Below the pieces are notes generated by a model. The model saw nothing but the letters and a program-made list of their open reading frames with translations. It did no database searches and was not told the origin of the DNA. DNA of 27,232 nucleotides from CAVSWN01 sp046728115 (GTDB lineage: Bacteria; Acidobacteriota; Vicinamibacteria; Vicinamibacterales; CAVVIG01). The stretch spans positions 1 to 27,232 of the forward strand of contig JBKPDW010000142.1 in the NCBI GenBank assembly GCA_046728115.1, read 5' to 3'. Positions 7,952 to 15,068 of this stretch are shown here, piece after piece (within the stretch, counting starts at the first letter, position 1; each line of letters starts with the position of its first letter). The position numbers and the translations under genes are program-made.

Positions 7952-8743
7952 CTATTCGAATGCGATCAGCGGCAGACGAAACCGTTCGCGCACCAGACGG
8001 TTGATTGCCCCTTCCCGCGCCCGTGCCATGGCGTCCGTCGTCATGGTCGCGCGAAACGGCGCCAGCTCCTCGTCGGCTTCGCGCTCCAGCGCCTGACATG
8101 CCGACTCGTCGATCGTGGCGCGCACCTGCGCGATCAACTCAGCGTCGAGTGCTACGAGCCGTGCGACCAGTTGCCGACGCCGTTCTCCGCGAATGCCATT
8201 GACTTCGGCACGCGCCTCGTCCAGTTCGCGCGCTACGCGATCGATCACATCGTCGGCGGCCGCACCAAGCGCGCCGGACGCACGAGCCGAGCTCAGCTTC
8301 AACACCACACGCTCGAGATGCGCCGGGAGCGACTGGCGAAGCCGCGCAACTGGCGACCCTCCGAGGGCCGCGACCTCGCGCGAACCGGCCGTCGACCGGT
8401 GACCGCCGAACGCTGACTGGTGACCCTTCCACGCCTCCGGGGTCGCTGGCGACTGCAGGACAAGGCCTGTCGCCCGGCGCCAGTCGTCGAAGACGTCAAG
8501 GACGTCCGCCGCACAAAAATCGATTTTCACGGGTCGGCGGCGCGGACCGTGGCGATAGTAGCGTTCGAAGTATCGATCGATTCCTTGAAACGCGATCTTG
8601 AGCGGCACACCCTGCGACGCCCAGCCTGCAACAAGGTCGAAGGACGGTCCGGTCACTCGGATCAGATGACCGTCGTTCTTGCGACAGAGATATGCCTCTA
8701 TCTCGCGGCAGAAATCAGCAATTTCCAATGCCCGATCCGCCAA
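7952..8743 (-). CDS. Uncharacterised protein in the coaX-birA-nadC operon
   Basis: I do not recognise a named family. The protein has 263 residues. Residues 1-95 are compact and aromatic-rich (FCREIEAYLCRKN, GVPLKIAFQGIDRYFERYY, CAADVLDVFDDWRRATG), suggesting a small helical, possibly winged-helix-like domain. Residues 96-130 are a Gly/Ser/His linker. Residues 135-263 are long charged helices with many Arg, Glu and Ala, probably a helical bundle or coiled coil. No signal peptide or membrane helix is seen. The start is a TTG at 8743, in the same frame as coaX and just three codons after its TAA, with CTG as an alternative. Its position in the coaX-birA-nadC run suggests co-expression, not a shared reaction. 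The linker DNA holds a degenerate heptamer array. Confidence 0.7.
   Translation of the reverse strand: MADRALEIADFCREIEAYLCRKNDGHLIRVTGPSFDLVAGWASQGVPLKIAFQGIDRYFERYYRHGPRRRPVKIDFCAADVLDVFDDWRRATGLVLQSPATPEAWKGHQSAFGGHRSTAGSREVAALGGSPVARLRQSLPAHLERVVLKLSSARASGALGAAADDVIDRVARELDEARAEVNGIRGERRRQLVARLVALDAELIAQVRATIDESACQALEREADEELAPFRATMTTDAMARAREGAINRLVRERFRLPLIAFE
8390..8424. repeat. Degenerate heptamer tandem array inside a coding linker
   Basis: Five consecutive 7-nt units read CGTCGAC, CGGTGAC, CGCCGAA, CGCTGAC and TGGTGAC on the plus strand (consensus near CGGTGAC). They encode the low-complexity linker of the unknown protein at 7952-8743. Unit size resembles the array at 21105-21206. 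Confidence 0.45.
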
Positions 8744-8749
8744 CAGCGA

Positions 8750-9529
8750 TTATTTCTGGTTCTGCTCCCAGACGAGCCGCAACCCATCCAGCGTGAGATT
8801 CGGATCGACGTGTTGTATCAGCGGCGTCTCGGGCGCGATCACATCCGCCAGGCCGCCTGTCGCGATCGAAATCGCGTTGCCGCCGAGTTCGTCGCTCATG
8901 CGGCGCACGAGTCCCTCCACCATCCCAACATAGCCGTAAAACAGCCCCGACTCCATCGCGCCGACCGTCGTACGACCGACGATGCGCGCTGGCTTGCGCA
9001 CGTCGATCCGCGGTAGTTTTGCCGCCCGCTGGAACAACGCATCGGCCGAGATCTGTACACCGGGACATATCGCGCCGCCGAGATACTCTCCCTTTGCCGT
9101 GATCGCATCGAGCGTCGTCGCCGTCCCGAAATCGACGACGATGAGCGGACGCCGACCGTCCCGGCCGAACTTTTCGTAGGCGGCGATTGCGTTGACGATT
9201 CGATCGGCGCCGACCTCGGCCGGGGTCTCGTACAGGATCGGCATCCGCGTGTTCACACCGGGCTCGACGATCAGAGCGGCGACGCCGAAATATCGCTGAA
9301 CCATTGCGCATGTCGTGCTGGTCAACGGCGGCACGACCGAACCGACGATCACCCCGCGGATCTGTGCCCGGTCGATGTGACTGTGGGCGAAGAGACCGTC
9401 CACGATCAGCCCCAGTTCGTCGGAGGTGCGCTCCCGCAGCGTCTGGAGTCGCCAGCTCTGGACAAGCGATGTGCCGTCGAACACGCCGAGCACGATATTC
9501 GTGTTACCGACGTCGATGGCTAGAAGCAT
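8750..9529 (-). CDS. coaX: Type III pantothenate kinase
   Basis: A 259-residue ASKHA-fold kinase that phosphorylates pantothenate, the first step of CoA synthesis. The phosphate-1 motif IDVGNTNIVLGVFD opens the protein (5-18), PGVNTRMPILYETPAEVGADR (around 90-110) carries the pantothenate-binding and catalytic GADR signature, and VVDFGTATTLDAIT (131-144) is the second nucleotide-binding motif; TVGAMESGLFYGY (188-200) is also typical. Length matches CoaX (about 255-260). The start lies inside the 3' end of birA (26-bp overlap), which implies translational coupling. CoaX uses a monovalent cation and is not feedback-inhibited by CoA in characterised members. No oddities seen. Confidence 0.95.
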   Translation of the reverse strand: MLLAIDVGNTNIVLGVFDGTSLVQSWRLQTLRERTSDELGLIVDGLFAHSHIDRAQIRGVIVGSVVPPLTSTTCAMVQRYFGVAALIVEPGVNTRMPILYETPAEVGADRIVNAIAAYEKFGRDGRRPLIVVDFGTATTLDAITAKGEYLGGAICPGVQISADALFQRAAKLPRIDVRKPARIVGRTTVGAMESGLFYGYVGMVEGLVRRMSDELGGNAISIATGGLADVIAPETPLIQHVDPNLTLDGLRLVWEQNQK

Positions 9530-10322
9530 GACGGTTCGACCAGATCAGTTCTCCACCAACAATCCGCTCGACGCGATCGTCCACGCGGACCAGCAGCGCT
9601 CCGCCATCATCGATTCCAATCGTGATTCCCGATTGGACGCCCGACGGCGCCGACCACGTTACGAGCGTCCCGTGCGCGCTCGGTGCACGGCGCCGCCAGG
9701 CTTCGAGAATAGCATCGAAGCGGCCTTCCAGCAGGTCGTCGTAGCGACGCGCGAGCGCAGCGAGCGTTTCGACGAGCACGTTCAGTCGGTCAACGGGCCG
9801 ACCGAGCTCCGATTCAATTGACGTGGCGCGGTCGCGCAGTTCCGGTGGACACGCGACCGTATGGACGTTCAGGCCGTAGCCGAGAACCACGGTGTCGCGG
9901 GTCGCTTCAGCAAGGATTCCACCGACCTTTCGGCGCGCGACATAGAGATCGTTCGGCCACTTGAGATCCACGGACAGGCTGACAGACGACTGAAGACCTT
10001 CGGCCAGCGCCACTCCGGCCGCGAGCGTCAGCAGTGCGGTCGCTCGCCGTGGATCGACCCGGGCGCGCGCGGGCGTCAGGACAACCGACACGTAGAGCCC
10101 ACTGCCCGCCGGCGAAAACCACGCGTGGCCACGTCGTCCCCGGCCCTCCGTCTGCTCGTCCGCGATGACTACGGCGCCTTCCCGGGCAACGGCCATCGCT
10201 GCGTCGTTGGTCGAGCCAATCGAAGGGAAGAAGGCGAGCGTCGTGCCGAGGCGACCGAGCCTGCCGCGCGCCTGCTCGATCGCGTCGGCGATCGCGGTCG
10301 GTTCAAATCGGCTCGATCTCAA
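9504..10322 (-). CDS. birA: Biotin--[acetyl-CoA-carboxylase] ligase, monofunctional type
   Basis: A 272-residue biotin protein ligase that adenylates biotin and attaches it to the lysine of biotin carboxyl carrier proteins. Visible motifs are STND (37-40), the biotinyl-AMP loop EGRGRRGHAWFSP (59-71), KWPNDLYV (121-128), KVGGILAE (132-139) and the GLNVHT strand (150-155). The C-terminal SH3-like domain covers about 215-262. No N-terminal helix-turn-helix is present, so it should not be a repressor like E. coli BirA. It overlaps nadC by 20 bp and coaX by 26 bp. The biotin link fits with carboxylases such as propionyl-CoA carboxylase that would feed the methylmalonyl-CoA mutase encoded upstream, but no carboxylase gene is in this window. 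Confidence 0.95.
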   Translation of the reverse strand: MRSSRFEPTAIADAIEQARGRLGRLGTTLAFFPSIGSTNDAAMAVAREGAVVIADEQTEGRGRRGHAWFSPAGSGLYVSVVLTPARARVDPRRATALLTLAAGVALAEGLQSSVSLSVDLKWPNDLYVARRKVGGILAEATRDTVVLGYGLNVHTVACPPELRDRATSIESELGRPVDRLNVLVETLAALARRYDDLLEGRFDAILEAWRRRAPSAHGTLVTWSAPSGVQSGITIGIDDGGALLVRVDDRVERIVGGELIWSNRHASSHRRR

Positions 10323-11151
10323 AACTGATGTCCACTGCCGGCGCGGAGTGGGTCAACGCACCGACCGACACGAAGTCCGCGCCCGTGGAGGCAAGTTCGG
10401 CGAGCCGTTCCAGGGTGACGCCACCGGAGATTTCGGTCTTCGCCCGTCCGTTCACCCGGCGCACCGCCTCACGGATGTCAGCGATGCTCATGTTGTCGAG
10501 AAGAATAGCCTCGGCGCCTGCGGCCACGGCCTCGTCGACTTCGGAGAGGGCTTCCGCCTCGACCTCAATGGGCAGACCTGGGTTCCGGAGGCGCGCCTGG
10601 TTGACGGCGGCTGTCACGCCGCCGGCGAGGCGCACATGGTTGTCCTTGATCAGCACCGCATCGTACAAGCCGACGCGATGATTAACGGCGCCGCCAGTGC
10701 GCACCGCATACTTCTCGAGCGCCCGGAGCGTCGGTGTCGTCTTCCGCGTGTCGAGAATCGTGATCCGCCCGGCCGCCGCATCGACGAACGCGCGCGCTCG
10801 TGTCGCGATCCCGGACAATCGCTGGAGAAAATTCAGCGCCGTACGCTCAGCGACGAGCAAGGCGCGCGCTGAACCGCTGATGACCGCGATCATTTCGCCA
10901 GCTCCGCACACATCTCCGTCGCGCTTGCGAACGTCACACTGAAGGTCCGGATCGAGCTGTCGGAACGCTTCTGCAGCGACGTCGATGCCGGCGAGAACGC
11001 ACCTTTCCTTCGCGACGACCACGCCGCGCGCTTGCCGGCCGACCGCCACCGTCGCATCGGTCGTGATGTCGCCGCCGCGAACGTCTTCGTCGAGCGCGCG
11101 CCGCACGAGGTCGCGGTACTCGGCAGGATCGAGTGGCCGGCTCGTTGTCAC
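10303..11151 (-). CDS. nadC: Quinolinate phosphoribosyltransferase (nicotinate-nucleotide pyrophosphorylase)
   Basis: A 282-residue enzyme that converts quinolinate and PRPP to nicotinate mononucleotide in de novo NAD synthesis. Signatures in order: LDEDVRGGDITTDA (20-33), AERTALNFLQRLSGIAT (101-117), DTRKTTP (134-140), KYAVRTGGAVNHR (147-159), LIKDNH (167-172), IEVEAE (195-200), LLDNM (217-221), ISGGV (241-245) and SVGALTHSAP (262-271). These include the Arg, His and Lys residues that bind quinolinate and PRPP. It overlaps the stop of valS by 4 bp and the start of birA by 20 bp. nadA and nadB are not in the window. Confidence 0.97.
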   Translation of the reverse strand: MTTSRPLDPAEYRDLVRRALDEDVRGGDITTDATVAVGRQARGVVVAKERCVLAGIDVAAEAFRQLDPDLQCDVRKRDGDVCGAGEMIAVISGSARALLVAERTALNFLQRLSGIATRARAFVDAAAGRITILDTRKTTPTLRALEKYAVRTGGAVNHRVGLYDAVLIKDNHVRLAGGVTAAVNQARLRNPGLPIEVEAEALSEVDEAVAAGAEAILLDNMSIADIREAVRRVNGRAKTEISGGVTLERLAELASTGADFVSVGALTHSAPAVDISFEIEPI

Positions 11152-13742
11152 ACCGGTTCAGCCGGCTCGTAGCCCGCGACGACAATCTGGCGGGGCTCGC
11201 CGGCGGAGCTTTCGAAGGCTTTTACCCGAAGCGCCGAACGCAGATCGGCCTCGACGAGTGGCATCAGCGTCAGCGACGCCTGATCGACGTGAATCGAGAC
11301 GCTGGTGATGGGGTTCCGAAGCGGCTGCTTTGCCTCGGATCGTTGCTTGCGCACTTCGAACAGCACATCGGTCGCCCACTGGTACGCGCGCTCGTCGGTC
11401 CGAGCCGCGGTCTCGGAATTGTCCGACACGCGCGCGAGCAGTTCGCCCGCGGTCGGCCACGCGGCGCGGTGGATCGATCCCCTCTGCCACCACGACCATA
11501 CCTCGTCGGTGACAAACGGCAGGAACGGCGCGAACAGTCGCAGCATCGTCGACAGCGCCGCCACGAGGGCGGAATTGGCCGACCTGGCACCTTCAGGCGT
11601 TTGTTCGCCGTATCTCCGGCCCTTGACCAGCTCGAGGTAGTCGTCGCAGAAGCGCCAGAAAAAGGCTTCGATGCGCTGCAGCACGCGCGCGTAATCGTAC
11701 GCCTCGAATGCTTCCGTGGCCTCGGTCACGAGCGCCGCGAGATTTCGAATCATCGCGCGATCGACGGGAACCGTGATGTCCGGCGCCTCGGTCGGCGACA
11801 GCGCCACTCCGGAGAGCGCAAACCTGGACGCGTTGAGGATCTTGATGGCAAGACGGCGGCCAATCCGCATCTGGTTCGTATCGAACGGCGTATCGCTCCC
11901 CGGCTTCGAGCTGGCCGCCCAGTAGCGGACCGCGTCGGATCCATGCTGCTCGAGCAGCGCCAGGGGCGTTATGACATTCCCCTTGGATTTCGACATCTTC
12001 TTGCGATCGGGATCCACGACGAACCCCGAGATCGCAGCATTGGCCCACGGCAACGCGTTGTGCTCGAGGTGTGCCCGATACACGGACGAAAAAAGCCACG
12101 TGCGAATGATGTCGTGCGCCTGCGGACGCATATCCATCGGGAACGTCCGAGCGAACAAGTCCCTATCGTCCGGCCAGCCGCACACGATCTGCGGTGACAG
12201 CGAGGAGGTGGCCCACGTGTCCATCACGTCGGGGTCGCCCACGAAACCGCCGGGCACACCCCGCTGGTCTGCGCGGTAGCCGGGAGGGACGTCCGTTGAC
12301 GGATCGACTGGGAGCCGCTCGATCGGCGCCGCGATCGGGTGCCCATAATCGACGCGATCGCCCTCGTCGATCGCATACCAGACCGGGAATGGCACGCCAA
12401 AGAATCGCTGGCGGCTCACGCACCAGTCGCCATTCAATCCGTTGACCCAGTTTTCGTACCGGGTTCGCATGTACTCGGGGTGCCACCGCAGCTCGAGGCC
12501 CCGCGCGAGCAGCGCTTCGCGGAACTCGATTGTCTTGAAGAACCATTGCCGGCTCGTCACGATCTCGAGCGGGCGATCGCCCTTTTCATAGAACTTCACC
12601 GCGTGTGTGATCGGGCGCGGATCCCTAATCACACCGCCGGTTTCCTTCAGCTGCTCGACGACTTTTGCCCGCGCCTTGGCGGCCGGCAGCCGAGCCAGCT
12701 CGTCGTAATACCGTTGCGCGCGGTCAGCATCGATCGACTCCCACCCTGGCGTCCCCCAGGCCACCGGTCGCAGCGTGCCATCGGGCTGAATCACGGCGCG
12801 CACCGGCAGATTCAGCTCGCGCCACCACGTCACGTCCGTGATGTCGCCAAACGTGCAGATCATCGCGATGCCCGTGCCCTTTTCCGGATCCGCGAGCGCA
12901 TGCGCTTTCACCGGGACGCGGACACCAAACAGCGGGGTGACGACCGATGTCCCGAACAACGGTTGATACCGCGTATCGTCGGGGTGGGCGACGAGCGCGA
13001 CGCACGCCGGGATCAGCTCGGGACGCGTGGTTTCGATTTCGACAAATGAGAAACCTGCTGCCGTCTCGTCGGCGCGCGCAAACCGGACGCGATGGTAGGC
13101 ACCGGATGTCTCTCGATCTTCCAACTCGGCTTGCGCCACAGCGGTCTTGAAGTCCACATCCCACAATGTCGGCGCTTCTACCTGATACGCGATCCCGCGC
13201 GCGAGCAGATGGAGAAACGCCAACTGGGAGACACGCTGCGCCCGTCTGCCGATTGTGGCGTAGGTCATCGACCAGTCCACCGACAGCCCGAGGTATTTCC
13301 ACAACTGCTCGAACGCTTTTTCGTCTTCGGCCGTCAATCGCGCGCACAGCTCGATGAAGTTCGGCCGCGACACCGATTTCGGCGGCTTTGGCGGCTGAGA
13401 CGGTGGAACGAACGACGGATCGTACGGCAGCGACGGATCGCAGCGGACGCCGTAGTAGTTCTGCACCCGGCGCTCGGTCGGCAGCCCGTTGTCGTCCCAC
13501 CCCATCGGATAGAACACTTCCTTGCCGCGCATTCGATGGAATCGCGCGACGAGGTCGGTGTGGGTAAACGAGAAGACGTGTCCGACGTGGAGCGAGCCGC
13601 TAACCGTCGGAGGAGGTGTGTCGATGGCGAAAGTGTCGGTACGCGAACGCGTCCGATCGAATTTGTAGACGCCGGCGTCCTCCCAGCGCGCAATCCATTT
13701 GTTTTCGAGCCCTTCGAGCGCAGGCTTTTCCGGCAACGGCAT
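11148..13742 (-). CDS. valS: Valyl-tRNA synthetase, archaeal-type sequence
   Basis: Class I synthetase charging tRNA-Val. HVGH (52-55) and KMSKSKGN (582-589) are the ATP-binding signatures; the editing domain lies at about 200-350 and the anticodon-binding helical domain from about 610. The editing domain reads GTGIAMICTFGDITDVTWW where typical bacterial ValRS has GTGAVKVTPAHD, and the long C-terminal coiled coil of bacterial ValRS is absent; both fit the archaeal-type ValRS known from archaea and a scatter of bacteria. I chose ATG 13742 (864 residues). An upstream in-frame ATG at 13817 would add 25 residues translated from the octamer array, so it is unlikely to be real. A TATACGAT box 6 nt before the start could be a promoter after the hairpin. 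nadC overlaps the stop. Confidence 0.95.
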   Translation of the reverse strand: MPLPEKPALEGLENKWIARWEDAGVYKFDRTRSRTDTFAIDTPPPTVSGSLHVGHVFSFTHTDLVARFHRMRGKEVFYPMGWDDNGLPTERRVQNYYGVRCDPSLPYDPSFVPPSQPPKPPKSVSRPNFIELCARLTAEDEKAFEQLWKYLGLSVDWSMTYATIGRRAQRVSQLAFLHLLARGIAYQVEAPTLWDVDFKTAVAQAELEDRETSGAYHRVRFARADETAAGFSFVEIETTRPELIPACVALVAHPDDTRYQPLFGTSVVTPLFGVRVPVKAHALADPEKGTGIAMICTFGDITDVTWWRELNLPVRAVIQPDGTLRPVAWGTPGWESIDADRAQRYYDELARLPAAKARAKVVEQLKETGGVIRDPRPITHAVKFYEKGDRPLEIVTSRQWFFKTIEFREALLARGLELRWHPEYMRTRYENWVNGLNGDWCVSRQRFFGVPFPVWYAIDEGDRVDYGHPIAAPIERLPVDPSTDVPPGYRADQRGVPGGFVGDPDVMDTWATSSLSPQIVCGWPDDRDLFARTFPMDMRPQAHDIIRTWLFSSVYRAHLEHNALPWANAAISGFVVDPDRKKMSKSKGNVITPLALLEQHGSDAVRYWAASSKPGSDTPFDTNQMRIGRRLAIKILNASRFALSGVALSPTEAPDITVPVDRAMIRNLAALVTEATEAFEAYDYARVLQRIEAFFWRFCDDYLELVKGRRYGEQTPEGARSANSALVAALSTMLRLFAPFLPFVTDEVWSWWQRGSIHRAAWPTAGELLARVSDNSETAARTDERAYQWATDVLFEVRKQRSEAKQPLRNPITSVSIHVDQASLTLMPLVEADLRSALRVKAFESSAGEPRQIVVAGYEPAEPV

Positions 13743-13761
13743 CAAAAGATCGTATACGAGA

Positions 13762-13850
13762 AGTTGGTGAATTGGCGAGTTGCGGAACTGCTCGATGGCC
13801 TGTAGTGAGACGTTCACTCACCAATTCACCCACTCACCCATTCACCAACT
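13762..13850. repeat. Inverted array of octamer units between response regulator and valS
   Basis: The right part is four tandem 8-nt units of the form A-Y-TCACC-M (ACTCACCA, ATTCACCC, ACTCACCC, ATTCACCA at 13816-13847). The left part holds the reverse-oriented units TGGTGAAT and TGGCGAGT. The arms 13762-13780 and 13832-13850 are complementary at 17 of 19 positions around a 51-nt spacer, so RNA or single-stranded DNA could form a long hairpin. The right end contains the first bases of the response regulator's stop codon. The array could end or stabilise the mcmA1-mcmA2-regulator transcript. Confidence 0.75.
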
Positions 13851-14661
13851 ATTTGATGGCAGCCTTGATTTTTTCGATCTCTTCGCGGACGAGCCGTTCA
13901 GCGATCGGTGAGACGAGGCTCACAACCGTCTCGCGAACCACGCGATCGGACAGCTGGGCAAGCACACGCGCAGCGATCTCGTCGACGAACGCGTCGCCGG
14001 GCACCGGCGAGGCCGCCGCCGCGGGCCACGTCACGTCAACCGGCCCCCTCTGCCGCCGTTCGGCTGCCAGCAGCGCGGCGAAGGCCTCCGCGAGCGTTGG
14101 CAGCGTCGGCTCATTCGGACGGTGTGCGGGTGGGCGATCCGATGGTGCCGGCTTCGGCGCTGCCGGCTTGCTCGAGAGATCCGCGATCGCCGCCTGCAGT
14201 TGATCGAGGTACTCATCAGCCGTTTCGGACGACGCCTGGGAAGACACGGGAGCCACGGACGGAGCCGCCTCGACAGAAGTTAGCTTCGTCTCGGCCGGCC
14301 GGTTCAGCAGTTCGCGCACCGTCGCAACGACCTGTTTCGGCTCGAAGGGCTTCGCCAACACGCCATCACATCCTGCGGCATCGGCGCGGGCTCGATCGAC
14401 GGGCTCGAAGGCGCCGGTCAGCAGCACCACCGGAATCCGCGACAGGCGAGGTGATCGCTTCAGGTAGCGAGCGACTTCGTAGCCATCCTTGCCGGGCATG
14501 CCGACATCGGCGAGGACGATATCCGGCGGCGCCGCCTCGAGGCGGGCGATCGCCTGATCGCCATCGCTGACGGCTTCGACGGCCACGTCCTCAGCCGCGA
14601 ACGTCAACTGGATCACGCGCTGAACGGTGATACTATCGTCCGCTATCAGAAGTTTGTGCAC
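13849..14661 (-). CDS. Response regulator with REC domain and helical C-terminal domain, no DNA-binding output
   Basis: A 270-residue protein. Residues 1-120 are a receiver domain with the acidic pair Asp8-Asp9, phospho-acceptor Asp52 (IVLADVGMPGKDGYEVA), Thr82 and Lys104 (AKPFEP), so it should be phosphorylatable. Residues 121-205 are Pro/Ala/Ser-rich. Residues 205-270 form amphipathic helices (EIAARVLAQLSDRVVRE, IAERLVREEIEKIKAAIK) that look like an oligomerisation or docking segment, not a known output domain. Similar REC-plus-linker proteins occur in Acidobacteria and Myxobacteria. It begins 2 bp after mcmA2, which implies co-transcription with the mutase; a functional link is unproven. 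No histidine kinase is encoded nearby. The stop overlaps the octamer array. Confidence 0.85.
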   Translation of the reverse strand: MHKLLIADDSITVQRVIQLTFAAEDVAVEAVSDGDQAIARLEAAPPDIVLADVGMPGKDGYEVARYLKRSPRLSRIPVVLLTGAFEPVDRARADAAGCDGVLAKPFEPKQVVATVRELLNRPAETKLTSVEAAPSVAPVSSQASSETADEYLDQLQAAIADLSSKPAAPKPAPSDRPPAHRPNEPTLPTLAEAFAALLAAERRQRGPVDVTWPAAAASPVPGDAFVDEIAARVLAQLSDRVVRETVVSLVSPIAERLVREEIEKIKAAIK

Positions 14662-14663
14662 GC

Positions 14664-15062
14664 TTATACCCGTACCCTGGCGTTGGCATTGATGAACGCG
14701 ATGATGTCCTGCATCGGCGTGCCAGGCAGGAAGATGCCCTTGACGCCGATCTCCTTGAGCTTGGGAATGTCAACGTCGGGGATGATGCCGCCAATCACCA
14801 CGAGCACGTCATCCAACTGCCTCTCGCGAAGCAGTTGCATCAATCGCGGCGCGATGTGGTTGTGCGCGCCGGAGAGAATCGAGAGGCCGATGACGTCGGC
14901 ATCTTCCTGCAGCGCGGCGGACACGATCTGCTCGGGCGTCTGACGCAGGCCGGTGTAGATCACTTCCATTCCGGCGTCGCGCAACGCGCGCGCGATCACT
15001 TTGGCCCCCCGGTCGTGTCCGTCGAGGCCCGGTTTTGCGATGACGACCCGCAGCTTTCTCAT
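14664..15062 (-). CDS. mcmA2: Methylmalonyl-CoA mutase, cobalamin-binding subunit
   Basis: A 132-residue stand-alone B12-binding domain. The DxHxxG motif is present as GLDGHDRG (12-19), with His16 the expected axial ligand to cobalt. GLSILSGAH (about 59-67) and GGIIPDVDIPKLKEIGVKGIF (two short motifs around 91-111) are the other cobalamin-tail contacts. It pairs with the catalytic subunit encoded 6 bp upstream to form an enzyme that converts (R)-methylmalonyl-CoA to succinyl-CoA, as in archaeal and some bacterial two-polypeptide mutases. The response regulator gene follows after 2 bp. The epimerase and the MeaB-type GTPase that usually accompany it are not in the window. Confidence 0.95.
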   Translation of the reverse strand: MRKLRVVIAKPGLDGHDRGAKVIARALRDAGMEVIYTGLRQTPEQIVSAALQEDADVIGLSILSGAHNHIAPRLMQLLRERQLDDVLVVIGGIIPDVDIPKLKEIGVKGIFLPGTPMQDIIAFINANARVRV

Positions 15063-15068
15063 CGTCCG

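Noticed and set aside
13743..13817. Upstream ATG for valS at 13817
   Set aside because: The extra 25 residues are encoded by the octamer array, and the family N-terminus (ENKWIARWEDAG) follows the ATG at 13742.
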